Origin: Paenarthrobacter sp. | GTDB taxonomy: Bacteria > Actinomycetota > Actinomycetes > Actinomycetales > Micrococcaceae | Direction: 5' to 3' | Assembly: GCA_031179305.1 (NCBI GenBank) | Contig: JAPSHX010000003.1 | Location: 86,055 to 150,054, forward strand | Length of the DNA stretch: 64,000 bases | Shown here: one piece after another, positions 33,965 through 42,313 of the stretch | Numbering within the stretch: position 1 is the stretch's first letter | Layout: each line of letters starts with the position of its first letter | The notes under the pieces: generated by a model | Told to the model about the DNA's origin: nothing | Database searches by the model: none | What the model saw: only the letters and a program-made list of their open reading frames with translations | Program-made: the position numbers and the translations under genes

Positions 33965-34555
33965 CTAACCAGCCAGCAGGGCCAGGTAGTCATCCAATTG
34001 CCCCGCGAGGTCCTGCGAGAAATGCTCGGCGGGGGACAACGCCACAACGATCTGCGCGCCAAGCATCATGTTGAGCAGGTGGTCGGCGACGGCGGCGTCC
34101 CCAATGCGGGCGTTGATCTCGCCTGCCGCGCGGGCTGCTGCGCAATGAGCGGTGATGGTGTTGTGCCACTGGCTCATGGACTCGCTGTGCAGGGTGGCCA
34201 TCCCGGCGTCGTTGAGTGCCTTCTGCCAGAACGGAATCACGATGCGGGCTTCATGGACGCGCTCCTCATCCAGTGGCAGGACTTCTGCGCAGAACGCCCG
34301 GAGCGCCGCTACGCCTGAGAGCCCCTCGGTCATGGTGGCGATGCGTTGATTGGTGCGGTTGAAGACGTGCCCGAACGCGGACGTCAGCAGTAGGTCCTTG
34401 GTGGGGAAGTATGGCTTGAGGGCGCCGTTGGCGAAGCCTGCTTCCTCGGCAATTTCCCGCATGGTGGCACCTTCCATGCCTAACCTCGCGATGATCCGCC
34501 AGGTTGCGTCCACCAGTTCGAGGCGTCGTTGATCGTGGTCCACAATCTTTGGCAC
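33965..34555 (-). CDS. TetR family regulator, probable repressor of the amine oxidase
   Basis: This ~196-residue protein has N-terminal HTH GATMREIAEEAGFANGALKP then YFPTKDLLLT. GTG at 34555 is preferred: a GGGAG site lies 8 bp upstream, and residues before it (up to 34603) are hydrophobic and unlike TetR N-termini. It is divergent from phenylethylamine oxidase. A GGTCTTGTGACC inverted repeat at 34589-34600 may be the operator. Confidence 0.82.
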   Translation of the reverse strand: MPKIVDHDQRRLELVDATWRIIARLGMEGATMREIAEEAGFANGALKPYFPTKDLLLTSAFGHVFNRTNQRIATMTEGLSGVAALRAFCAEVLPLDEERVHEARIVIPFWQKALNDAGMATLHSESMSQWHNTITAHCAAARAAGEINARIGDAAVADHLLNMMLGAQIVVALSPAEHFSQDLAGQLDDYLALLAG

Positions 34556-34678
34556 TGAAGGGGCTCCCAAAAAAATAAATGGTGGACAGGTCTTGTGACC
34601 CATCTTACGATTTGGTTATTCTCTACACCTATAGAAAATAAATCCTGACCCATCATAGGTCCCGGACAAGAGGCAGCC

Positions 34679-36655
34679 ATGACGCCCACAGCAACTGAGA
34701 CAGCAACTCACGCCGCCACCCTTGAGGAAACGCAGTACACCCTGGCAACGGGCGCAGAAATTTCCCAGGTGCGGGGGATTCTGCGGGCCGCCGGCCACCT
34801 TGGCGCCGAGAAGCGAATCGCCTACTTGGGGTTGGTGGACCCGTCACGCAGTCAGTCAGGGCGGGATCGCCGATTCCGCGTCTTCATCCATGACATTTCC
34901 GGCGGAGCTCCCAGCGACGTCCTCGTCTCCGTGACCCGCGGCGAGATCCTGAAAGCCATCGAACTGGATACGAAGGTCTCCGGCGAACTCCCCGTGCTGG
35001 AAGAGGAATTCGAGGTTGTGGAGACTCTCCTGGCAACCGATGAGCGCTGGCTTGCCGCGCTTGCCGCCCGCGACCTGGACGTAGAAAAAGTCCGCGTCGC
35101 GCCACTGTCGGCAGGCGTCTTTGAATACGACGACGAGAAAGGTCGCCGTATCCTGCGTGGCCTCGCTTTTGTGCAGGACTTCCCGGAGGACAGTGCGTGG
35201 GCACATCCCGTAGACGGTCTGGTGGCCTACGTGGACGTGGTCAACAAGGAAGTCACCCAAGTCATCGATCTCGGCATAATGCCGATCCCCACAGAGCACG
35301 GAAATTACACGGATCCTGAACTGACCGGTCCGCTCCGCGAAACCCAGAAGCCCATCAGCATCACCCAACCCGAAGGACCGAGCTTCACTGTCACCGGCGG
35401 GAACCACGTGGACTGGGAAAAGTGGAGCGTGGACGTCGGCTTCGACGTCCGCGAAGGAGTTGTCCTCCACAACCTGGCCTTCCAGGACGGCGACAAGAAG
35501 CGCCCCATCATCAACCGTGCCTCCATCGCAGAAATGGTGGTGCCCTACGGCGACCCTTCACCCATCAGGTCCTGGCAGAACTACTTCGACACCGGCGAAT
35601 ACCTGGTAGGCCAGTACGCCAACTCCCTGGAACTGGGCTGCGACTGCCTGGGCGACATCACCTACCTGAGCCCCGTCATCAGCGATGCCTTCGGAAACCC
35701 CCGTGAGATCCGCAACGGCATCTGCATGCACGAGGAAGACTGGGGCATCCTCTCCAAGCACTCGGACCTCTGGACCGGGATCAACTACACCCGCCGCAAC
35801 CGCCGCCTGGTGATCTCCTTCTTCACCACCATCGGCAACTACGACTACGGGTTCTACTGGTACCTCTACCTGGACGGCACCATCGAATTCGAGGCCAAGG
35901 CTACGGGCATTGTGTTCACCAGTGCCTTCCCGGAGGGCGGCTCGGACAACATCTCCCAGCTCGCCCCGGGCCTTGGCGCGCCCTTCCACCAGCACCTCTT
36001 CAGCGCCCGGTTGGACATGGCCATAGACGGGTTCATCAACCGCGTGGAAGAGGAAGACGTAGTCCGCCAGGCCATGGGCGAAGGCAATGAGCGGGGCAAT
36101 GCGTTCTCCCGCAAGCGCATAGTCCTGACCAAAGAGTCGGAAGCCGTCCGCGAAGCGGACGCTCGCGCAGGCAGGACCTGGATCATCTCCAACCCCGAGT
36201 CCAAGAACCGTCTTGGCGAGCCGGTTGGCTACAAGCTCCACGCCGAGAACCAGCCCACCCTGCTCGCGGACCCCGGCTCTTCCATCGCCAAGCGTGCGGC
36301 CTTCGCCACCAAGGACCTCTGGGTAACCCGCTACTCCGATGAGGAGCGCTACCCCACGGGCGACTTCGTGAACCAGCACTCCGGCGGTGGCGGTCTGCCG
36401 GCCTACGTGGCCCAGGACCGGGAGATTGATGGTCAGGACATCGTCCTCTGGCACACCTTCGGCCTCACGCACTTCCCGCGCGTGGAAGACTGGCCGATCA
36501 TGCCCGTGGACACTGTTGGCTTCAAGCTCCGTCCGGAAGGTTTCTTCGACCGCAGCCCGGTGTTGGACGTCCCGGCCAGCGCTTCGGGCTCGAGCTGCCA
36601 CAGCCCCGTTGAGGGTTCCAACGAGCACGGCGAGCCCGCCGGGCACTGCCACTAA
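34679..36655 (+). CDS. copper-containing amine oxidase (phenylethylamine oxidase type)
   Basis: This 658-residue protein follows the Arthrobacter globiformis AGAO sequence closely, with a constant offset of six. The TPQ precursor is Y388 in NYDYGFYW (Y382 in AGAO), copper ligands are H437 and H439 in APFHQHLF, and the third ligand lies in [13 protein letters not shown]. It oxidises aromatic primary amines to aldehydes with O2, giving H2O2 and ammonia. It has no signal peptide. The C-terminus is extended by ~20 residues relative to AGAO and ends in Cys/His ([10 protein letters not shown]...GHCH), which could bind copper. Confidence 0.93.
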   Translation: MTPTATETATHAATLEETQYTLATGAEISQVRGILRAAGHLGAEKRIAYLGLVDPSRSQSGRDRRFRVFIHDISGGAPSDVLVSVTRGEILKAIELDTKVSGELPVLEEEFEVVETLLATDERWLAALAARDLDVEKVRVAPLSAGVFEYDDEKGRRILRGLAFVQDFPEDSAWAHPVDGLVAYVDVVNKEVTQVIDLGIMPIPTEHGNYTDPELTGPLRETQKPISITQPEGPSFTVTGGNHVDWEKWSVDVGFDVREGVVLHNLAFQDGDKKRPIINRASIAEMVVPYGDPSPIRSWQNYFDTGEYLVGQYANSLELGCDCLGDITYLSPVISDAFGNPREIRNGICMHEEDWGILSKHSDLWTGINYTRRNRRLVISFFTTIGNYDYGFYWYLYLDGTIEFEAKATGIVFTSAFPEGGSDNISQLAPGLGAPFHQHLFSARLDMAIDGFINRVEEEDVVRQAMGEGNERGNAFSRKRIVLTKESEAVREADARAGRTWIISNPESKNRLGEPVGYKLHAENQPTLLADPGSSIAKRAAFATKDLWVTRYSDEERYPTGDFVNQHSGGGGLPAYVAQDREIDGQDIVLWHTFGLTHFPRVEDWPIMPVDTVGFKLRPEGFFDRSPVLDVPASASGSSCHSPVEGSNEHGEPAGHCH

Positions 36656-36677
36656 ATCCCCATCCGGGAAATTCACA

Positions 36678-37166
36678 ATGCCAACAACGGCAGGACGGGT
36701 CCGGGTCTCCGGCCCCGTCCTGCACCCCCGGATCTGCGCAGCCCTCACGGCTGTCTCCTGCCTGGTGCACCTCTGGCTTGCAGTCTCGGGACACCACCAG
36801 CTTTGGCTCGGCATCGTCATGATCGGTCTGGCGGCCGTGTGCGTCCCGTGCACAATTCATATTTGGCGCCACAGCCGCGTTGTAGCGCTCCACCAAGTGA
36901 CCATCTCGGCCCTGGCCATGGTGGGCCTCCACGCCGTCCTGCTGTTGGGGGCGGGTGGTTCCGGACATGCGCACGTCGGAGGTCCGGCGTCGAACGCTGT
37001 TGATACATCCGGCGCTGCCGGACTACTGCTGGTGATCGGACTGGAAATCACGACGGCGTTACTCGCCGCGACGCTGGTGGCCCGCCTCAGGCGCTCGAGA
37101 ATGACTGCCCAATTGAAGCCGCCGGTGCCACAATTGACCCATGGCCGCAGCGTGGTCAATTCGTGA
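36678..37166 (+). CDS. membrane protein downstream of amine oxidase
   Basis: This ~162-residue protein has about four hydrophobic segments. Residues ~105-110 include a GHAHVGG His-rich loop. It follows the amine oxidase by 22 bp, so it may be co-transcribed and have a role in copper supply, but this is only context. The ribosome-binding site is weak. Overlaps the next gene by 26 bp in another frame. Confidence 0.6.
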   Translation: MPTTAGRVRVSGPVLHPRICAALTAVSCLVHLWLAVSGHHQLWLGIVMIGLAAVCVPCTIHIWRHSRVVALHQVTISALAMVGLHAVLLLGAGGSGHAHVGGPASNAVDTSGAAGLLLVIGLEITTALLAATLVARLRRSRMTAQLKPPVPQLTHGRSVVNS

Positions 37167-37953
37167 GGGGTTCCGCAGCGGGCCTGACCCGGGTGCCCTG
37201 CGCCGACCGCTGTTCTACGCAGCCCTCGTTGTCTTCGCCGTAGTAGTCCTGGTTGAGGTGGGTATGTCCCTCCTGCTGGGCCAGACCGCCGTCGAGCCCG
37301 TCTCCGCAGCTGAGGCTGACAGGCTGGACGTTCCGTTGGATGTTTTCCTCAAAACGCAGCGGGCGGATGCGGATCCTCCGGGTGCGGGCATCGGCTTTCT
37401 GGCGTTCCTCGATGGGCTGCTGCTGTTCACGGTGCTGATGCTGGGGCTCAGCCTGATCATGAATTTGCGAACGTACGGGCGGATCCAAGGAATCGCGACT
37501 CTTATAGTGACGCTGTTCTGGGTCATCGCAGCTTTCTTCACGGCGATGCTGGCTCTTGCGAAGTTGTTCCTGATGATCGGGCTCTTTGTGTCAGCGCCAT
37601 TTGGGACCATCGCCTACCTGGCGCTGTGGGGGAGCTTTCCCAAAGGCCAGGCCGCCGCCATCCTGGGCCTGCTGCTGGTACTCAAGATCGTCTTTGCAGC
37701 GCTGTTGATCCTGAGCCAGCCGAAGTTCCTCAAGGTCACGGGCTTAGTGGTGCTGCTGGTGGTATCCGCGCTCCTTCAGGTGATCCTTGGGATCATCCAC
37801 GGGTTCCTGCCTGGACCGCTGGTGTCCATCGGCGACCAGTTCTGGGCCCTGATCACCGTGGTGGTGGCGCTGGTGTGGGCGTTGGTCATGCTGATTGCGT
37901 CCATCCCGGCAATCGTCAACGCACTGCGCGTCAGCGGATCGGCAGTGGACTAG
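37141..37953 (+). CDS. membrane protein, unknown function
   Basis: This 270-residue protein has six or seven hydrophobic segments and a periplasmic loop after the first span. Codon pattern and strand fit continuation of the amine-oxidase unit. No motif is recognised. ATG at 37141 overlaps the previous gene's end by 26 bp, suggesting coupled translation, or alternatively a later start. Confidence 0.6.
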   Translation: MAAAWSIREGFRSGPDPGALRRPLFYAALVVFAVVVLVEVGMSLLLGQTAVEPVSAAEADRLDVPLDVFLKTQRADADPPGAGIGFLAFLDGLLLFTVLMLGLSLIMNLRTYGRIQGIATLIVTLFWVIAAFFTAMLALAKLFLMIGLFVSAPFGTIAYLALWGSFPKGQAAAILGLLLVLKIVFAALLILSQPKFLKVTGLVVLLVVSALLQVILGIIHGFLPGPLVSIGDQFWALITVVVALVWALVMLIASIPAIVNALRVSGSAVD

Positions 37954-37996
37954 CGGCGGGCGAGGGACAGGACCACTAATTGTTAGAGTCAGTGAC

Positions 37997-39034
37997 GTGC
38001 GCGCAATAGTCTTTGATGAGGTCCGGACCCAGCCCGATGTCAGGGAGGTCGCCAAACCCCAAGCTCCCGTCGGAGGCGTGGTGGTGAAAGTGCTGGCGAC
38101 AGGCATGTGCCGCAGCGATTGGCACGCCTGGGCCGGCCACGACGACATCGCCATGCCCCACGTGCCGGGCCATGAACTCGCCGGTGTCATCGACGCAGTC
38201 GGGAATGGCGTCCAGCACTGGAAAGTGGGCGACCGTGTCACCGTCCCCTTCGTTTGCGGGTGCGGCACCTGCGAATGGTGCCTGGCCGGCGAAGCGCAGG
38301 TCTGCCCGGACCAGCAGCAGCCGGGCTTCACTCACTGGGGATCGTTCGCCGAGTTCGTGGCGCTGCACGCTGCCGACAGCAACCTGGTTGCCATACCTGA
38401 CGGTGTTGACTTTACGACGGCGGCAAGCCTTGGCTGCCGCTTCGCCACGGCCTACCGTGCGTTGGCAGCCCGTGCACAGGTGAAGGCCGGCGAGTGGGTG
38501 ACCGTGGTCGGCGCGGGCGGAGTGGGGCTGAGCGCCGTGATGATCGCCAAGGCCATGGGAGCAAAGGTCATTGCCGTGGACCGCAACCCCGAGGCCCTGG
38601 CCGTGGCCATACGCTTGGGCGCCGATCATACTGTGCTTGCTGATAGTGCGGATATCCCGGCCACAATCAACGTCCTCTCCGGCGGAGGCAGCCATGTGGC
38701 GGTAGACGCCGTCGGGAGTGAACAGACCTGCGCGGATGCCATCCTCAGCCTTCGCAGGCGTGGCAGGCACGTCCAGATCGGTTTGCTGCCGTCCATCGAC
38801 GGCAACCCGCAAGTGCCCATGGCTCGCGTGATCGGTTGGGAACTCGACCTCCTGGGCAGTCACGGCATGGCCGCTGTGGACTATCCCGGCATGATGGCGC
38901 TCATTGAACAGGGTTCGCTTCAGCCGCAACTCCTGATCGAACGCACCATTGGCCTGCAAGAGGCAGCAGAACTCCTGCCCGGCTTCGATCGGGCCAACCC
39001 TGCCGGCATGACCATGGTGGACCCTGCGCTGTAA
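37997..39034 (+). CDS. zinc-dependent alcohol dehydrogenase
   Basis: This ~345-residue MDR-family enzyme has catalytic-zinc ligands in MCRSDWHAW and PGHELAGVI, the structural zinc motif CGCGTCEWC..C, and NAD(P) Rossmann motif VVGAGGVGLSAV. It oxidises alcohols or reduces aldehydes. GTG at 37997 is the best start: homology begins at once (RAIVFDEV). Its ribosome-binding site is poor, so the mRNA may be leaderless. Confidence 0.88.
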   Translation: MRAIVFDEVRTQPDVREVAKPQAPVGGVVVKVLATGMCRSDWHAWAGHDDIAMPHVPGHELAGVIDAVGNGVQHWKVGDRVTVPFVCGCGTCEWCLAGEAQVCPDQQQPGFTHWGSFAEFVALHAADSNLVAIPDGVDFTTAASLGCRFATAYRALAARAQVKAGEWVTVVGAGGVGLSAVMIAKAMGAKVIAVDRNPEALAVAIRLGADHTVLADSADIPATINVLSGGGSHVAVDAVGSEQTCADAILSLRRRGRHVQIGLLPSIDGNPQVPMARVIGWELDLLGSHGMAAVDYPGMMALIEQGSLQPQLLIERTIGLQEAAELLPGFDRANPAGMTMVDPAL

Positions 39035-39039
39035 GAGCT

Positions 39040-40289
39040 TTAGCTGGGTGCGTCCGCGGGCCCATTCCTGTACGCAGCCAGGTAGGTGGAGATGCGGCGC
39101 ACCGCCTCTTCGATATCTTCCACGGCCGGCAGGATCACGAAACGGAAATGGTCCGGTGTGGGCCAGTTGAAGGCCGTTCCGTGCGAGACCAGGATTTTCT
39201 GCTCCTGCAGGAGTTGGAGGACGAACTTCTCATCTGAGGCGATGGGATAGATCTCCGGGTCCAGGCGAGGGAACAAGTACATTGCGCCGGCAGCGGGAAC
39301 GCAGGAAACCCCCGGAATCGCCGTCAACAACTTCCAGCCAGGTCCCGCTGGTCACGCAGCCGACCACCGGGACGGATGAGGGCCTCAATGCTTTGGTAAC
39401 CGCCGAGGCATGTCTGAATGGCGTGCTGGGCGGGGACATTGGCGCACAACCTCAAGGAGGCCAGCAGTTCCAAGGACTCCCGGTAGGCGGCGGTTACGGT
39501 CCGTGGGCCGGTCACGGCAACCCACCCGGCCCGGTACCCTGGCATGCGGTACGCCTTGGACAGCCCGCTGAACGTCAGGACACACACGTCCTCTGCCACG
39601 GCTGCGGTGTGGATGTGGGGTGCATCGACGTAGCGGATTTTCTCGTAGATCTCATCGGAGAACAGGACGAGGTCGTGTTTGCGGGCCAGTGAAGCGAACT
39701 GCTCCAAAATGTGCCGCGGGTAGACGGCGCCGGTGGGGTTGTTCGGGTTGATGATGACAATCCCACGCGTACGCGGGGTGATCTTCGCTTCGACGTCGGC
39801 CATGTCCGGCCACCAGTTCTCATCCTCATCGCACAAGTAGTGCACGGGCTTACCACCCGTAAGGGTCACGGCCGCAGTCCACAGCGGGTAGTCCGGCGCA
39901 GGAATGAGGATCTCGTCGCCGTTCTCCATGAACGCCTGCAGGGTCATGGAAATAAGCTCGCTGACGCCGTTGCCAATGAAGACATCCTCGACGCCGATGG
40001 TCATCAGACCGCGGGTTTGGTAGTACTGGGAGATGGCTGTGCGCGCGGAGAAGATGCCCTTGGAATCGCTGTAACCCTGCGCGCCCCGAAGGTGGTGGAT
40101 CATGTCCACCACAACAGACTCCGGTGCCTCCAACCCGAACGGCGCTGTGTCCCCGAGATTCATCTTGAGGATGCGGTGACCCTCGGCTTCCATGGCTTTT
40201 GCAGCCTGGAGGATGGGACCGCGAAGTTCGTAGCGGACGTTCTGGAGTTTGCTGGAGTGCTGCATCGGACGCATGGTTGATCTTTTCAT
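39040..40289 (-). pseudogene. class I aminotransferase (alanine-transaminase-like), single frameshift
   Basis: Two adjacent frames together make one aspartate/alanine-type aminotransferase of about 415 residues. The first part (to ~39336) carries DNA-proximal PLP motifs INPNNPTG and SGLSKAYRMPGYRAGW with the Schiff-base lysine. It then reads QRDLAGSC and stops. The remainder continues in the next frame as LLTAIPGVSCVPAAGAMYLF to the end at 39040. Inserting one T in GCTGG (near 39336) restores DLAWKLLTAIPG, the expected family sequence. So either the gene has a one-base deletion or there is a sequencing error. Confidence 0.85.
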
Positions 40290-40326
40290 GTCGCCGGCCC
40301 CGCCCGGCAACTCCGTCCGGAAATTG

Positions 40327-41256
40327 TCACTGGTTAAGCCTGTTGGTGCACAGCTGTGGGTTGCTGACGCAGATGTTCACCGGATCGAGGATGATACTGG
40401 ACCGCAGCTCGGTCCTCACCAGGACGAGTGCATTGATGCTGACCTTGCTCCCGGCATCCGGGACTACTCCCACCACAACGCACCGCTGAATGGAGAACAC
40501 AGGCTGCGCCTGGCAGGTGGAACCTTGCGTAAAGTCCAGCTGGATCTGCGCTGTTTGGAAGGCGGTTCGGGCGTTTTCAATCCTTTGGCCCACCACATCA
40601 GGCACGGTAGCCCGTACCGGCACCGCGATCTCCAGGTTTACAGTGCTGCCGCGGCCCACTTTTTCGCCCCCGGCAGGGGTTTGGTTCACCACCGTACCTT
40701 CAGGAGAGGTGCTCTCGATCTCCGTTGTGGCCGCCGCGAACCCCGCATCAGTGAGGATCTGTACCGCCTCGGCCTGCGGTTTGGTTGTCACATCGGGCAC
40801 ATTGGCGTCTTTGAACATGAAGAACAGGATCAAGCCAATGGCGGCCAAGAGGACCACACCGCCGATGATCACCCACAACCACGGGAAACGCCCGGGTGGT
40901 TTGGGTTTATCCGTGGCGGGCACGGTCAGTGTCACAACATGGGCCTGGTCCGCGTAGTCCTCCGGTGCGTCGTCGGCTGAGTAGGCGATCAGCTTGACCG
41001 GGTAGCTGCCTGCTGACGCGCCTGCGGTGTCGAAGTTCACCACGTACTGCTCGGTGGCCCCGGCAGCGATGGTCCGCAGCGGGTTGGGAATGGTGGTGTA
41101 CGTTTTCGACGGCGGATTTGTCACCTGCCCGGGGAAGGCGCCGAGAACCACCCGTTCGGCTTCAGGGGAGCCATTGGTGACGGATGCAGTGAGGGATCCC
41201 TTCCCGTCCTTGAGGGCAACGTCGGGGGAGCTCAAGGTCATGGTGATGGCAGTCAT
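40327..41256 (-). CDS. single-pass membrane protein with Ig-like and two PASTA domains
   Basis: This is a 309-residue protein. Residues 1-115 are a beta-rich Ig-like domain (LSSPDVALKDGKGSLTASVT), followed by a basic Pro-rich linker, a transmembrane helix (WLWVIIGGVVLLAAIGLILF, ~124-146), and two PASTA repeats (VPDVTTKPQAEAVQIL and VPDVVGQRIENARTAF). Basic residues before the span predict N-in/C-out, so PASTA faces the wall, as in PknB. It is the last gene of the CIS operon, after a membrane-anchored protein, which suggests it tethers or signals for the apparatus at the envelope. Novel in this context. Confidence 0.8.
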   Translation of the reverse strand: MTAITMTLSSPDVALKDGKGSLTASVTNGSPEAERVVLGAFPGQVTNPPSKTYTTIPNPLRTIAAGATEQYVVNFDTAGASAGSYPVKLIAYSADDAPEDYADQAHVVTLTVPATDKPKPPGRFPWLWVIIGGVVLLAAIGLILFFMFKDANVPDVTTKPQAEAVQILTDAGFAAATTEIESTSPEGTVVNQTPAGGEKVGRGSTVNLEIAVPVRATVPDVVGQRIENARTAFQTAQIQLDFTQGSTCQAQPVFSIQRCVVVGVVPDAGSKVSINALVLVRTELRSSIILDPVNICVSNPQLCTNRLNQ

Positions 41257-41310
41257 GGCGCAACAACTCCTGGGCTGGCGGTTGATGAAAGCGGGGTGCA
41301 GTGGGTCATG

Positions 41311-41784
41311 TCAGCTGGCCTCCTGGAGTTGCAGCACGCACGGCTCGATCGCGAGACAGGCCACGCCTAGTTGTCCGCCGGCGGTTCCGAAGGTGACGTC
41401 CACTGTTTTGCCCAGGCCTGAGTTTTGCTCAGCCCGCGTTCCTTGGACGAACAATGACACAATCACGGGCTGTTGGGGCGCGAGCCTGGCCCTCTTAGTG
41501 GGGGGATCAAAGGAGAACAATCCTCCGCCGAAGTCCTTCACCTCAAAAACGCAGGTACCTGTCACCACCAACTGCGTATCCGAGGCTGAACACGAGCCGC
41601 TTTGCACAGCCAAATCCGCTGCAGTGAGCTTCGCGGCCAAGGCCGTACCCGGGAATCCGCCCTGCCAATCCGCGGCGGAATCGTCATTGCCTCCGCCGCA
41701 GCTGACCCCGAACACCAACACCAGGATCGCGATCACACCACAGGAAACCACCACGATGATGGGTTTCCGGTTCTCCTCATTCAC
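41311..41784 (-). CDS. membrane-anchored or lipoprotein-like protein of the CIS operon
   Basis: This 157-residue protein has a hydrophobic N-terminal segment (IIVVVSCGVIAILVLVFGVS) then CGGGNDD, a lipobox-like Cys in a weak context (GVSC). The rest is beta-rich and extracytoplasmic, with several cysteines. It overlaps the tail protein I gene by 8 bp and precedes the PASTA protein, so it is translationally linked to the CIS operon. No family is recognised. Confidence 0.6.
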   Translation of the reverse strand: MNEENRKPIIVVVSCGVIAILVLVFGVSCGGGNDDSAADWQGGFPGTALAAKLTAADLAVQSGSCSASDTQLVVTGTCVFEVKDFGGGLFSFDPPTKRARLAPQQPVIVSLFVQGTRAEQNSGLGKTVDVTFGTAGGQLGVACLAIEPCVLQLQEAS

Positions 41785-42313
41785 CGGTCCCCACCTCGAT
41801 TTGGTCGGTAACGTGCGCCGGTTTCACTCCTTTGACGATCCTCCGGATCAGTTCCAATTGCCCCGCAGCTTCCGCCGGTACGTGCACTTTGATGTGGAAA
41901 GCGCCCGGGACGGATTCGACGTCGAAACCACCCACCCCCGTGGCGAGGTGCAGGAAGCGGGTGAGCCCGTCAGCGGTCCCACGCCTTGAGGAGAGCTGAG
42001 CTGCGGCGGCGATCAAGTCCCGCTGTCGCGTGATGGGAACCGCGCTGGAAGCTTCCGATTGGCCTTCCGGGCCAGGGAGCGTCAACCAGTCCAGGTCCAC
42101 CCAACGTGACAAGAAAGGAACTAACGACGACGGCGCGCGGCCCGGATCCGGAACGGTATGGATTTGGTCCAAGACCTGCCGCACGGGCCGGTGCATATCC
42201 TCAGCTACGGCAAGGAGGGCCTGCAAGGGGCCGCTTGAATCGGCAGCGACTTGGAATACTTCGGGCAGGACCCTGAGGAGTTTGGATGCCTCCGAGTCTG
42301 AAGGCCTAGCCAT
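41777..42313 (-). CDS. CIS tail protein I-like baseplate protein
   Basis: This ~178-residue protein resembles phage tail protein I: LLRVLPEVFQ at the start, RFLHLATGVGGFDV, and FHIKVHVPAEAAGQLELIRR near the end, beta-rich. It follows baseplate J directly (8-bp overlap), as Pvc12/tail I follows Pvc11 in contractile systems. ATG at 42313 is chosen (MARPS); 42331 would extend the overlap. It is expected at the outer ring of the baseplate. Confidence 0.7.
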   Translation of the reverse strand: MARPSDSEASKLLRVLPEVFQVAADSSGPLQALLAVAEDMHRPVRQVLDQIHTVPDPGRAPSSLVPFLSRWVDLDWLTLPGPEGQSEASSAVPITRQRDLIAAAAQLSSRRGTADGLTRFLHLATGVGGFDVESVPGAFHIKVHVPAEAAGQLELIRRIVKGVKPAHVTDQIEVGTGE

